Assembly (NCBI GenBank): GCA_905236985.1
Contig: CAJORF010000099.1
Span: forward strand, 1 to 64,000
Direction of reading: 5' to 3'
Source: an uncultured Bacteroidaceae bacterium
Lineage (GTDB): Bacteria; Bacteroidota; Bacteroidia; Bacteroidales; Bacteroidaceae
Length of the DNA: 64,000 bases
In this document: positions 10,901 to 18,513 of the stretch, piece after piece
How the letters are laid out: each line of letters begins with the position of its first letter
Position numbering within the stretch: position 1 is the first letter of the stretch
Translations under genes and position numbers: made by a program
Notes under the pieces: model-generated
Database searches by the model: none
What the model saw: only the letters and a program-made list of their open reading frames with translations
Told to the model about the DNA's origin: nothing

Positions 10901-11577
10901 TTGGATTCCGTGGCAGGCGTGCCGCTGACCTTAAAGACGTAGTTGCCTTCATCGTCGAGCTCCACACTGTATTTGGGCATCATATTCTTGTACGATGAGA
11001 TATTCAAACTGCGTTCATACTGGAAATTACGCACTTCATTGCCATCGTCCCACTTGGTGCAGCACGCGATATAAATCTTTCTGACTCCGTCGCGCAAATC
11101 CCATTCCGTAGGCTGGTACTCCAGCGTGAACATATACTTGAACGTCCCAGTGTCTTGAATTCTACTGAAATAGACGGGACGTGTGGACCAATTCACGGTA
11201 GGAGTCTGGTAACCCACGAAATCGGCCTCGGCAATGTCTGTCCTGATACCTTCGGCATTCTCGATGGTCACGACGACGTGTGTGGAATTCTTGTCATCTA
11301 CCGTGCCGTAGTTGACGCGGATGTCCCAGTTCCATTTGTACATGTGCTTGCTGACGTCGAACATGTAGTATGTTCTGAAGTCCATAAAATTCTTCTTCGT
11401 GTTGTCGGTCTGATAACGGAACGTGTATTCGCCGCCATCGGAGTCCTGTCCGTTATCCTTCGCCGTCGTCGAGTACTTCCACGTAGAAGGAGCATAATAA
11501 GCCCACGTCGGCGAGGCGCTGGCCAATAGCACCAGGAATGTTATTGCCAGTAGTCTAAGGTAATGATTCTGTCTCAT
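1939..11577 (-). CDS. Giant secreted LamG/FN3 surface protein with sorting-like C-terminus
   Basis: A 3212-residue exported protein. A signal peptide (residues 1-26, ending SPTWA) is followed by beta-rich repeats. Two fibronectin-III-like segments lie near 460-660, a LamG/concanavalin-like domain near 690-880, and a carboxypeptidase-regulatory-like fold near 990-1060. Two more LamG-like domains fall near 2140-2310 and 2340-2515, with Ig-like segments after that. A central part (about 1400-1900) is unrecognised. The last ~45 residues form a sorting-like tail (WYDLSGRKV ... GIYVSRGKKV), as in cargo of Bacteroidetes secretion systems. Probably cell-surface, with adhesive or glycan-binding roles inferred from the domains. 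It is the last gene of a unit headed by the promoter at 12853, 25 nt after the fimbrillin-like lipoprotein gene. Confidence 0.9.
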   Translation of the reverse strand: MRQNHYLRLLAITFLVLLASASPTWAYYAPSTWKYSTTAKDNGQDSDGGEYTFRYQTDNTKKNFMDFRTYYMFDVSKHMYKWNWDIRVNYGTVDDKNSTHVVVTIENAEGIRTDIAEADFVGYQTPTVNWSTRPVYFSRIQDTGTFKYMFTLEYQPTEWDLRDGVRKIYIACCTKWDDGNEVRNFQYERSLNISSYKNMMPKYSVELDDEGNYVFKVSGTPATESNTRYLDKYFDGLVSYRTSTYTTERVYYRLNAESRSGGTDQNAEYTFTIPVKSYTVPLRIYKLDYTADVKRHTMRYSGSDHYLYMLHAPSDAAYDEGIMFNPYTRVDVLTAEFDKWKKKTIIQWTRKKSISDFFNNRPVTIECQTDGTWYVLRYEKGRPTSEYEVLQEISGTSTKLKVEDDNIDYDKIYVYRVVFLPDFLKEKFENKLTELPGEGDVHTKYDLWEEATVNTKMEVPIKLAQDRSDLSGIHLTWEYNVQLSGCEWRIDKRRLGTTTWTPLTTLPIDINESSASYLESGGSVCDQFVYRIMTTINGKELYSDTLVCNLPAGAYISEVKATTGTEEKFVEVKWKVERPGDDDILFSVLRRPVGTSEWTLLTNEIKGHQSEYSYKDDRVMAGSYYEYSVVAYGAKCEDQLVQTDAQVTPGFSQARGTITGHISYGTGTAVAGARVSLVKSSVDATSESPQFLSRHITGEGKGLTWIPADDKEKDKLNGQKPLTLQLWFQPMSANGAAVRSLCRLNNALELGMETEDGTHYFLRVSDFSGGASGSVQRFPDLKFDNSDFTHLAAVYDNGQWTFYVGSDTLRSATMNVSDRGWDAFELGHTVFSVGGSNRTMDLSFEGYVDDIRLWSRALSDKEITANYTRILGGSEDGLFLYWPLDEGINIVDYAFDVARQDGIYQLNHPEVGINARPSALVPELLKLYGLTDAEGDYIIRGVPFQQGGTNYKLVPSLGIHQFNPNTRSMFVSPTSLTANNIDFEDVSSFPMAGYVYYAGTNIPAEGVMFYVDGELVTGNGETKKTDANGYYEISVPIGEHYVEAKLDGHTMVEGGRFPTTGVHNFDRALTHDFADSTLVNFVGRVSGGERNDTLAVGFGLSNNNIGMAILQLKLNNESFSFNCQDDHITSAAVERAWESDTTSIQSMSWTGTGDNAKYIYIKTDPQTGEFSALLPPLKYSTKSIRVESNPDIEFNTLSEIDLTNVKKDISDSLKVAVEGADSVWQYYKYNTKLVRTYFAEPQIQMWQVNGNGAFGERELKNYSVSSTETTDITDIWTVEDDNSIKYTYEFPIFARNTSYTFKLHGFEAYVNHDSNPAVCDTIPLNGQKLTIENEMSDKQDVVAKVVDPSVTDLKAGDIYNLKRNQLLLDEDGYNEVKFTTGLPNITAPYTRQFRLSFERNKRTYAPIQLNGIVLGELTDGNNFVTQGPDIVSMVLRDPPGSKSKTTWKTGTINTKIENRIRKWSASEQLSAELIWGSRLMQGVGMGVMIVTTSNVNTIATVGEKGTGEWTTKTDKTWVKTTANSISTGTGSKYVGAAGDVFIGTSHNLIIGQCRKLGFHREASGIVLGLKDAISMSDSIRTGFTYSQYDIINTMLPKIEETRNALLEYKDSIAAVNYVNNTDQDVYLTWLEPDDPNYGKDSTYVWKQGRLGRSSDMVLSYNSAIERWHQVLSWNEEDKIKAFNDRAKYFDQNRSFDGGTGYAYSERRDTTESNISSDSYSLTGLGSVKHRIGVSAGASFGANWEFKAEVGHTWVNEDGEYDDNEKTYAEFDYDFNDGNPGTDFTVDIFNSPRGWSDIFLLRGGQSYNPFEDEEKTQFHDKGEHILSYGTEQMEKPVISISTDGKVGAKSATLTDVPAGSMGEFTLHLKNGSTTNQEVPLLYNLIIVEGTNTNGLELLMDGVPMSGRTVYLDPGVATTKVITVRQTDQSVLDYTGIQINYASQFQPFKIYDSVTLNVHFKPSSSPVDLVINEPVVNAANTNGLLEAKITNFDRQFKNLHDVGLQYRFEGSTQWQDYHTFVVNPKDSTSTSFSILPKTGDLRVTVNMKEQTNFPEGTYSFRAFTTTPYDTEMIRVYSEPVTVVKDMTRPMALTTPQPTNGIYGYGDELSVEFNENIVPGYVGDKNVIVTAKLNQQPVNHEVALRLLPYGDDMMTYNPIFISGDFSLDFWFKWEDKGTIIHQGEGLDKFALLVDEFGRIVVAIAGRTYTSNDVLPKNTWTYIVVSYKSSDMTFSVLAQYDTTSVELFNAQRVTVKEIDAVSYADDNYLYIGKMNGAIHDLSLFNIYRDVHEAAATKYQAKDNYVYGLTNYWPMNEGHGHLAADARHTHDFFVNGRWLLENTNYAARIDKPSGIAADISRINTSPGDSYAIELWHDPQSVIDSTAVIFQTGSNPNNRLRLYYDNAHNIHFEYGNKTQVVASSDFFYENSTWQHFALNVVRGQAASFYLNGRRIAVIAEADVPPIEGDSIRLGIGCDMAFFDELRIWNAAITEKRLLANMYNELDTADIYSRGLSAYYPFNKWGVENGEKKIVMSTENMAPGITKKDSVALHGNLYIVASAPPLKNAPSETRIIAKPVASERKIVISLNSSTISPRDIEGTTLNITIDDIHDLHGNTSAPIRWTAFVQQNTLTWTKDSVNINKMYGNDYTFDVDIQNKSGNTEYYTLYNMPEWLSLVDSESNDDLAPLKTKTLRFKVDPLVPVGNYEVTIGLQGNNEILEPLRIVMVVKGQRPDWSFDPTRYEHQMTIIGQLYINGLLMENAESQVAAFIDGECRGLASPEKVRGAAYVTMTIFANDIEGFDLGKEVTFRIWDAAKGVAYTEATLTMPNAQTQSSTGTPQPSIPFEHDKLIGDFDNPAIWMKSDKIEQLMAVHQNWNWISLGVEPQTTYLDQVFSGLNTWSVILKNHGTQAAWSNGLLWSGNLTIAANTMYKMKVERKANSNPLPERLSITGRQVNLSETPVELHKGWNWIAYTPLTTMNVDLALAGANPQKGDRIKSQTGIALYSGYTWEGNLKALESGQGYMYYSTEDVESKQFVYPSISTAAAISPYLRAPIRRAAPLSIFDPVDPHDYPDNMTMVVQLKDGEEVVDTAEIAVFIDEECRAAARADNGLYILIIAGQGSSKPLDIRACINDEILTIDKTRMFVSDDNIGTPWEPYVIDLEKAYTSIDLVSGEQETEDWYDLSGRKVKGQGMSNNKLRQGIYVSRGKKVLNKVVR

Positions 11578-11602
11578 AGTCGTATCTTATTGTTGAGTTA
11601 GG

Positions 11603-12547
11603 TTATTGTTGTTTAGTTAGTCTAAGGTCTGTTGCCACAACGAATTCGCCTTCTTTGAGCCGAGCTGTGGCAGTGCCGGTGTAAGTGCCTAATGAGTTGG
11701 TCACGGTGAAGCGATAAACGACGGACTCAGAAGTTGGCACCATGGCAACATAGACCTCCGTCCGCCCCGATGCACTGATGGTGAGTGGGCCTGAGAAGTT
11801 CGTTGCTGTTGCATGAACATCATCCTTCGACTTTACAGCCGTGTCATCCATCGCCGCTACGGTAGCCGAATGCGGATATTTGCCCCCACGTGAATCATTT
11901 GGATAAGTATCATCATAACTGATCTCAAGCGTGTTGATGGGAATGGCAGCGGAGCCGTCGGTGAACGAGAACTTGCACAGCGTGAGCAAGCTCTTCATCA
12001 GACCCATCGAGGCCGTGGCTGTGTTTGCAGTCACAGCGGTCACCGTAGCTACGCCGTAAACGTAATGGAAAGAATTTGCCACATCATCGAGATCACCAGT
12101 TTGATCTGCGAGATTGATGGTGAAGGTCTTCGCTGCTGTAAACGTAGTAGTCGGATAGACAACAGCGATATCATCGCTTAGGGCACAAGTAACAGAGCCC
12201 GAGAACTGCGAGAAAGCAGCAGTCTGAGTAGCCGTTAGTGGCCCTGTGACAAGTTGAGATAATTCCGCTTTTGTTTGATCCAGATTACAATACGTCAGCG
12301 CATCCCCCGCCTTCCACGATGCCGTCATCGTTGAACCATTTTCCGTCAGAATCGCCCTAGTCAGCGCGCTCTTCGTCGCTGTGTTGTCCTCCACCTGTGT
12401 GATGACGAGATGACGTGTCTTCACTTCATTTACGTCAGTCGGGGTAACCACATCCTCGTTCTTCTCCGAGCAGCCCGTTGCCGCTATCAGCAGCACTGCG
12501 CTCATGAGCCAGTTCATCAAAAGGTTAGTATGGATACGATTTTTCAT
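11603..12547 (-). CDS. Fimbrillin-like lipoprotein
   Basis: A 314-residue lipoprotein with signal peptide and lipobox (IAATGC, Cys near residue 26). The mature part resembles Bacteroidales fimbrillin/Mfa-like proteins. An early conserved region has KSALTRAILTENGSTMTASWKAGD, then comes an SG(S/T)V strand, an AVYPTT-like segment, and a C-terminal beta strand region ending in TATARLKEGEF. These families make fimbrial stalks or tips, or act as generic surface lipoproteins. It sits between a small WDDDWSK ORF and the giant LamG protein, all on the minus strand, so co-expression and a shared surface role are likely. Assignment to a specific subfamily is uncertain. Confidence 0.75.
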   Translation of the reverse strand: MKNRIHTNLLMNWLMSAVLLIAATGCSEKNEDVVTPTDVNEVKTRHLVITQVEDNTATKSALTRAILTENGSTMTASWKAGDALTYCNLDQTKAELSQLVTGPLTATQTAAFSQFSGSVTCALSDDIAVVYPTTTFTAAKTFTINLADQTGDLDDVANSFHYVYGVATVTAVTANTATASMGLMKSLLTLCKFSFTDGSAAIPINTLEISYDDTYPNDSRGGKYPHSATVAAMDDTAVKSKDDVHATATNFSGPLTISASGRTEVYVAMVPTSESVVYRFTVTNSLGTYTGTATARLKEGEFVVATDLRLTKQQ

Positions 12548-12604
12548 TTTTTCTATCTTTAAATGTTATATTCTTTCATTCTTTAATTGTTTTATTCTTG
12601 CATT

Positions 12605-12814
12605 TTACTGTTTGCTCCAGTCATCGTCCCAGACGTCCTGAGCGCCCTGACTTTTTACGGGGGTATTTGGTTGACTAAAGCCGCAACTGGTAGATTCCTT
12701 ATATCCGGACATCGTTCCGCTTATGCCGCCCTGTTGGCTCGTTTGAAGCAGGCACTGTTCATGCTGAAGATATACTACCGTCAGCATCGGCTGTTGATAT
12801 GTTTTGTATGTCAT
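12605..12814 (-). CDS. Small protein with C-terminal VWDDDWSK motif (copy 1)
   Basis: A 69-residue protein not recognised as a named family. Its N-terminus (Y-x-x-P ... TVVYLQ ... LLQTS) aligns with the start of the 65-residue protein at 18121 (Y-x-x-P ... TVRIEL ... ILQIS), and both end in VWDDDWSK. The middle is Gly/Ser/Gln-rich and differs. The shared 3' coding sequence is identical over about 23 nt. It has no signal peptide or membrane segment. It lies directly downstream of a strong promoter (12853-12884) and heads the unit with the fimbrillin-like lipoprotein and the giant protein. A real gene is supported by the paralogy and promoter; its function is unknown. Confidence 0.75.
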   Translation of the reverse strand: MTYKTYQQPMLTVVYLQHEQCLLQTSQQGGISGTMSGYKESTSCGFSQPNTPVKSQGAQDVWDDDWSKQ

Positions 12815-12852
12815 AGTAAATAGAATGTTTTTTAAGTGGTTCTAACTGGGCG

Positions 12853-12884
12853 CAAATATAAGTATTTTCATACGTTACAGCAAA
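12853..12884 (-). promoter_or_regulatory. Promoter of the small ORF / fimbrillin-like / giant protein unit
   Basis: On the minus strand, -33 TTTG (12881-12884) and -7 TATATTTG (12853-12860) are separated by exactly 20 nt, matching the Bacteroidetes housekeeping promoter. The predicted start of transcription leaves a ~30-nt leader before the ATG at 12814. Confidence 0.8.
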
Positions 12885-13646
12885 CTTTTGGGCAAAAAAA
12901 ATACAGAAAAACCTCTCATTCGCCTCACAAATAGCCCGCACAGAAAAAATGATGCAGACGATACACTCGAAAAAAAACATCATTTTGTTCGTTTCAGGCT
13001 CAGAGGACAATAAGCTAAAAACCCACCCTTTTTTTGCCTCGCGCGCGTTAGCAGCAGCAGCAGCCACATTTTCTTTTATTTTCTTTTGTGCACTTTTCTT
13101 TTTTTCTTTGATTCTTACTTTTCAATTTTGGACTTTTCAGGCTCAGTCGCGAAATGCCTGCTGCAACAGTAATGATGTTTGGAACACCTGGGTTTTCCAA
13201 GCCAAAAGCATAGGCAAATCAGAAAAAAACTGAAGGAGGCTGACTTAGAACAGGCTTTTCGGACTGAGCCACATAGGCACAGATGATAACATAGGTCGTA
13301 AGACCACAGGCATCAGAAGAGGTGTTTTTTATGTTTTTGTCTTCATCAATCGATTGCTCAACAAGAGACTTTTTAAGGAAAAGAAATAGGAATAATTAAG
13401 TTGAAACGCACAATGACTTAGAATAATCACGTTCAGTAATTTGAAATATATTAGTTCTCATCATTTCTGGATTAAACTCTTGATCATTCCCGATTATTTC
13501 TTTCAAAAAACATCGACAAGCCGATTCGCTTCTAAAAGAGAGTGAAAAGGGGGAAAAAAGGGCTCAAAATGGTGTATTCTGCACACTCATAAATGTGGTT
13601 TTAAGGCCTATTTCAGGGCATCTTGAAAGATTTTTGGACATTTTCG
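12885..13646. other. Long AT-rich intergenic region between divergent surface-protein units
   Basis: About 760 bp without a convincing gene. Two track ORFs here (12759-13067 minus, 12949-13233 plus) are low-complexity, Phe/Ser/Lys-rich translations of T-rich runs and overlap each other, so I do not accept them. No tRNA, repeat or terminator was recognised. The two promoters at its ends face away from each other. Confidence 0.6.
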
Positions 13647-13677
13647 TTTGTCCGTTCACAAATAATACGTATCTTTG
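13647..13677 (+). promoter_or_regulatory. Promoter of the 1397-residue secreted protein
   Basis: -33 TTTG (13647-13650) and -7 TATCTTTG (13670-13677) with a 19-nt spacer, an excellent match to the Bacteroidetes consensus. It leaves an A/C-rich leader of roughly 105 nt before the ATG at 13790. Confidence 0.8.
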
Positions 13678-13789
13678 TGCTGCTTTTGCGCATATAAGGC
13701 ACCTTTTTGCGCGATTCCACAACTTTACTATTTTACTCTATAATCGACAAAGAACTAACAAACTATAACTAAAACTTTACTATTAAACA

Positions 13790-16700
13790 ATGAAAAAAAT
13801 CTTATTTCTATTAATGGCTCTGCTGACGGTGGGTGTCAGCGGAGTGTGGGCTGAAGATTATAGCGGAAGCTATTATTACATCAGCACAAGCACCCAATCA
13901 CACTACGGCTTTTATAACGGGAATAATGCAACAAACTATGGCAGTACTTCCGCTAAAACTAGTGCTGTTTTATTTAAATTTGAAAAGACGGGGACATATG
14001 ATGAGTATTATTGGTATAATTGTACAAGCAAGAAATATATCTCCGTTGATGAGAGTGGAAATCTTTTATCCGCAAACAGTTATAGTGATACAGATGCTTT
14101 TAAGTGGTATATTATCGATAATGGCGATGGGACAGTTAAAATCACTGATAAGGCCAACTACAATAGTGGATCACCAAGTAATGCATTGGTTACATTAGGT
14201 GGCAATGGTTCTTGGTGGGGTGTTAACGATTTGTCTAATAGCACCTACACGAACAAGGCATGGAAGTTGATTCCTGCTGTTGAGATGAAAAAGCCTTACT
14301 ATATTGGCCTTGGACGTGGTGAGAATCGTTACCTCCAATATAGTAGCGATGACAACAAGATGAAGCAGGTTGTAGCTAGCACAAAAGACCTCAGCCATGT
14401 CTGGTACTTTACTGACGAAGGTGATGGCGTAATAAATATCCATCCTATAACAAGTTCTTCCGCTATGGGCTATGCTTCAGATGCAGGTGGCGGAGCTGAT
14501 AAAATTTCTACAACAAATACGATAAAATCCTTTAAGCTTACACCTACAGATCAAACCACCTTCCCAATTGCTTTCTTAGCGAGTGGTCTAAGTGCTACTC
14601 TCTACATAAGTAACTTTGGAGGCACCAATAATGCCAATATGGGTTTGTATGGTACAATTGCCGATGCTGGCACACGTATGAAGGTTGAAGATGCAAGTTT
14701 AAGTGTTAACGCATACATTGGTGCAACTAAAACTATAGGTGCGACTGAATGGAAGACTCAAAGCAACTGGTTACTTTGCGATACTTGGAACAGCAACGGC
14801 CCTGGATATTCAAGTTCCAACATGTGGTCACCTATATACTTGAATGGTGTAACGGCCACTGGAATAGCGTTTGACGGATGGGCATTACAGTTAAGTCTTG
14901 TAAACTCCTCATTGACAGCAACAACAGGAAAAATACAAACCGATGGGGATGGGACATTAACAATTGATGTGGACAAAGAGTCAACACTTGATTTGACGTT
15001 AACATCATCAAATAATAACCCAGGTACTCATGTTTTCAATATTGATGGTTCGTTGACAATTAATATGGGGGATAACGCGTGGAATAATTCTAGCAGTACC
15101 AATAACATTAACCTTGGAACAACAGGAAGCTTCACCTTTACCGCGAACAGTGCTATAACAATAGGAACAAATCCGAACTTTACTATAAATGCAACCTTGG
15201 CAGATCCTGGAGCATCATATAATACGGTTGAATCGCAAACCCTTGCAACATTTACAAATGTCACCATCACGACATTATCAGTTAACATTTCTGGTACAGA
15301 CGGATGGACATCGGTTGATAGTAAAGCAGCATTGGAAACCCAAACTAGTGCCGGTAAATATTATTTCTTAGAAAACACATCATCTGGTGTTGTCTTGTAC
15401 ATGTATAAGCAAACAGTATATAACGTCCCTGCAGAAACTACAGTTAATCTCAGTGAAATAGACGGTTATTCATCCTATGAAGTATTCAATGTTCCGTCGG
15501 GTGCAACACTTAATGTCGATGTCGATAACTTTGATTTGACTAAGATTCATGGTGCAGGCACAATTACATTTAATGATGCAACTACAACAACCAGTAATAT
15601 AGCGAGCGACTTCACGGGCACGTTAAATGTTAACAATGCAAGTGCCACAGTTACTATCAATGGTAATCTTGGAGCTTGTACCTTACAGAAAACATTGGGT
15701 ACTCTCAACTATGCTGGTAACGACTTAAATGGAACCACTCTTGATGGTGTGGTGCTAAACAGCACTACAGCACGAATTACAACCAGCAATACAGTCAATA
15801 TCAAGAATCTTGCAGGCTGTAATCTTCCTAACCCAAGCGGGAATTATGGCTATGTATTTATTGGCAGTGGCGGAACGATTAATTTATATGGCACTTGTGA
15901 CTTTACTAAGAAAGCAGACGGAACAACGGCCGAGAGCAGCAACCTTGGCTATGGTTCCGGGGTAAGTATTGTGGTCAAAGAGGGGGCTACCGTTACGGTA
16001 GGAGTGGTATATAATTCTGGAACAGATAATGCTTCGGTTACGGTAGAAAGCGATGCCATTCTTAATACTATAGGTTGGACGCACGCTGATAACGTATTAT
16101 ATGCAACTAATTTGACGAACAACGGTACTATAAATTTAAGTACGGGAAGACTCCATGAAAATATTGGTACAAGTGTAGTACATACAACGCTTAGTGGCAG
16201 TGGCACATTGAATATTGCAGAAGGGGCGACGTTGGAAGTCTCTTCAGTCCCAAGCGCGATAACTCTATCTGGTGCTGGCACAGTAAAACTTACCATATTC
16301 CCAAATAGTACAGCACCCACTATGACCGACTGGACGGGCGCAGTAACTCTACCAGATAAAAGTTCTCAAACTGCAGAAATCGAACGTATTCTAAATGTTT
16401 GGGGTAACGAAAATTCAACGATTAAAATAAATAATCTGAATGGTTATTTTTCAACAGGAGCAACCGTAACGCCTACATTAAACATATTGTCAGGTAAGAC
16501 TCTTACTATCAATGATGGATACTCTGGAGATGTCGCATATCCAACATTTAAAAAAGTGACAGGTGAAGGGAATTTTTCACTAACATTTAATCCAAATAAA
16601 GTATTTCGCATTAATATAAATACACTAATAAACTTTACCGGAACCTTGACTGGTCAATACAAGCCAATCGTTGTAGAAAACCTTGTCTTGGCATCTGCTC

Positions 16701-17983
16701 CCAATCTCAATGATAGGCTATTTAAGACATCAGGAACTGTTACTTATTCCAAGCCAGATTCTAAACTCTATATTGGTGAGACCGAGAAAACTGCGGCTTA
16801 TGCATGGGAGGAAAAAACTGTTGACGAAGTTAAAGGTTACTATATCACCGAATCTGTTCCAGCAAATATTGCAGATGCAATTGCTCTTGTTACTCCATAT
16901 TACAATGGTGGCCATGTTGGAGCAGGCCTTGGTAAATATACAATCTCACTTGGCGAAACGTCGTATGCAAATATGAAAGATTTTGGAGATGCGGTTACGG
17001 CCTGGGCAACGATAGGAGATTGTGTTGAGCCGACAATCGTCATCAATATGCCAACAAATGGTTTTTACCGTTTTACAAGCCAGAACAATTTGGCTCAGAC
17101 AGAAAACGTTGGCAAATATCTTCATAACTACTTAACCGATGGGGCTCTTGCATTAAACTCGACAGAAGATAAAACTACAATTTTCTATGTTGACTGTACG
17201 AATAACACGCTTCTATCATACGATAATGGCCGATATCTCAACAATTATAACGTAGAACCTGCTGTAGGTAGTAGTTCTACTTGGACAATCGAGGAAGGAT
17301 CAGAACTTGGTAAATATGCTTTGAAATGGGCAGACGGATGGTATGCTTCTGATTGGAATACAACAGATAATATAACCTATGGCCGAAAAGATGCCAATGC
17401 ATTGTGGGCTATCGAACCAGTAGAGGAACTCCCCATCACGTTGAATCAAGTAGGAGCAAATTATTTTGCAACATTCTGTGCTCCTTTAGATGTTACGCTT
17501 GATGGCGCTACTGCTTATACGCTTTCCAAAGAGGGAACAGATAAATTGAGACTCTCTGCGGGTTCTTCAACCGTTGCCGGTGGTACTCCTGTACTACTTA
17601 TAGGAACTAGTGCGTCAGCTACTGCAACAATCACCTCTAGTACGGCAGCACCTATTACGGACGAAACCGCTCTTACAGGAACTTACGAAGCTAAGGCCAT
17701 TAATGGTGAAACTGATTATGTACTGGGAACAGACGAGACAAAGATCGGTTTCTTCCATTGGGTGGATAATACATTAAAGGGCTTCAGAGCTTATCTTACT
17801 GGCGAAACAATGGCAGGCGTAAAAGGCTTCTACATTGATGAAGAACAGCTGACAGGAATCGAAGAAATAGTAGGTGAAATAGCGACAGAGAATGATGTCA
17901 TCTACAATCTTGCTGGCCAGCGTTTGGGCAAGCCTCAGAAAGGCGTAAACATTATCAATGGCAAGAAAGTAATAGTAAAATAA
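13790..17983 (+). CDS. Large secreted repeat protein with sorting-like C-terminus
   Basis: A 1397-residue exported protein. A signal peptide (MKKILFLLMALLTVG ... WAE) is followed by two or three ricin-like beta-trefoil stretches (YYIS ... KYIS ... FKWYII, to about residue 270). A long Asn/Thr/Gly-rich beta-solenoid-like middle (about 300-1000) contains many repeats of the type GTxTIxxxxTxxx. The end holds a common Prevotella C-terminal module (YFATFCAPLDVTL ... GGTPVLL) and a sorting-like tail (IYNLAGQRLG ... GKKVIVK). A surface adhesin or carbohydrate-binding role is inferred. Codon use is visibly more AT-rich than in the flanking housekeeping genes. It is followed by a small WDDDWSK gene on the same strand. 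Confidence 0.85.
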   Translation: MKKILFLLMALLTVGVSGVWAEDYSGSYYYISTSTQSHYGFYNGNNATNYGSTSAKTSAVLFKFEKTGTYDEYYWYNCTSKKYISVDESGNLLSANSYSDTDAFKWYIIDNGDGTVKITDKANYNSGSPSNALVTLGGNGSWWGVNDLSNSTYTNKAWKLIPAVEMKKPYYIGLGRGENRYLQYSSDDNKMKQVVASTKDLSHVWYFTDEGDGVINIHPITSSSAMGYASDAGGGADKISTTNTIKSFKLTPTDQTTFPIAFLASGLSATLYISNFGGTNNANMGLYGTIADAGTRMKVEDASLSVNAYIGATKTIGATEWKTQSNWLLCDTWNSNGPGYSSSNMWSPIYLNGVTATGIAFDGWALQLSLVNSSLTATTGKIQTDGDGTLTIDVDKESTLDLTLTSSNNNPGTHVFNIDGSLTINMGDNAWNNSSSTNNINLGTTGSFTFTANSAITIGTNPNFTINATLADPGASYNTVESQTLATFTNVTITTLSVNISGTDGWTSVDSKAALETQTSAGKYYFLENTSSGVVLYMYKQTVYNVPAETTVNLSEIDGYSSYEVFNVPSGATLNVDVDNFDLTKIHGAGTITFNDATTTTSNIASDFTGTLNVNNASATVTINGNLGACTLQKTLGTLNYAGNDLNGTTLDGVVLNSTTARITTSNTVNIKNLAGCNLPNPSGNYGYVFIGSGGTINLYGTCDFTKKADGTTAESSNLGYGSGVSIVVKEGATVTVGVVYNSGTDNASVTVESDAILNTIGWTHADNVLYATNLTNNGTINLSTGRLHENIGTSVVHTTLSGSGTLNIAEGATLEVSSVPSAITLSGAGTVKLTIFPNSTAPTMTDWTGAVTLPDKSSQTAEIERILNVWGNENSTIKINNLNGYFSTGATVTPTLNILSGKTLTINDGYSGDVAYPTFKKVTGEGNFSLTFNPNKVFRININTLINFTGTLTGQYKPIVVENLVLASAPNLNDRLFKTSGTVTYSKPDSKLYIGETEKTAAYAWEEKTVDEVKGYYITESVPANIADAIALVTPYYNGGHVGAGLGKYTISLGETSYANMKDFGDAVTAWATIGDCVEPTIVINMPTNGFYRFTSQNNLAQTENVGKYLHNYLTDGALALNSTEDKTTIFYVDCTNNTLLSYDNGRYLNNYNVEPAVGSSSTWTIEEGSELGKYALKWADGWYASDWNTTDNITYGRKDANALWAIEPVEELPITLNQVGANYFATFCAPLDVTLDGATAYTLSKEGTDKLRLSAGSSTVAGGTPVLLIGTSASATATITSSTAAPITDETALTGTYEAKAINGETDYVLGTDETKIGFFHWVDNTLKGFRAYLTGETMAGVKGFYIDEEQLTGIEEIVGEIATENDVIYNLAGQRLGKPQKGVNIINGKKVIVK

Positions 17984-18120
17984 AATTTATGATCAATTCG
18001 TGAGTTAATTCATGATCATTCGTGTAAAAACAGAAAACATTCATATCTTCTAACATTAATTGGCCATGAATTAGCCCACGAATTATTCTCGAATTATTTT
18101 AGTAACCTATAACAAATATA

Positions 18121-18318
18121 ATGATTATGAAAAAGAGATATATCACCCCTTCTACTTTTACAGTTCGCATTGAATTAGAGAACCGTATTCTACAAATCTC
18201 AACAATAGATGTTGTCGATAATGGAGATCCGGTACAAAGTTTAAGAGGCGGTTGGGTCAAAGAGAATACTGCCGACCGCTCAGGCTACAACGTCTGGGAC
18301 GATGACTGGAGCAAGTGA
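18121..18318 (+). CDS. Small protein with C-terminal VWDDDWSK motif (copy 2)
   Basis: A 65-residue protein (or 63 if translation starts at the second Met, MKKRYITP, at 18127, which I prefer from comparison with copy 1). It shares the Y-x-x-P start, a hydrophobic TVRIEL ... ILQIS strand and the exact C-terminal VWDDDWSK with the ORF at 12605-12814. No signal peptide. It lies 137 nt after the 1397-residue secreted protein gene and just before a strong terminator, so the two are probably co-transcribed. Small Prevotella proteins of this general look are often annotated hypothetical. Function unknown. Confidence 0.75.
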   Translation: MIMKKRYITPSTFTVRIELENRILQISTIDVVDNGDPVQSLRGGWVKENTADRSGYNVWDDDWSK

Positions 18319-18398
18319 ATGATGGTTCACTGTTCATGTTTAAAGTTTCAGTTTTTTCCTGAGCTTGTCGAAGGACATGATTATTCAATAGAATTCAA

Positions 18399-18435
18399 GG
18401 AGGCTGGGCAGTGGTGCCCAGCCTCCTTTCTTGTT
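18399..18435 (+). terminator. Intrinsic terminator after the second WDDDWSK gene
   Basis: A perfect 12-bp stem (GGAGGCTGGGCA / TGCCCAGCCTCC) with a GTGG loop, followed by TTTCTTGTT. It lies about 80 nt after the stop of the small ORF and would end the plus-strand unit. Confidence 0.85.
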
Positions 18436-18513
18436 CTGTCAGATGGTACTAATGCCCGATTGCCTCAGCCGTTTAGTAGGAAGTGAAATGTTTACGAGTC
18501 TGAGGAGATTTCG

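Noticed and set aside
12949-13233. 94-codon ORF in the divergent intergenic region
   Set aside because: Low-complexity Phe/Ser/Lys translation, overlaps another open frame, no promoter or homolog.
18350-18380. CCTGAGCTTGTCGAAGGAC word as mobile element
   Set aside because: A single copy of a short word seen in many genomes; a loosely similar stretch at 19405 lies within coding sequence.
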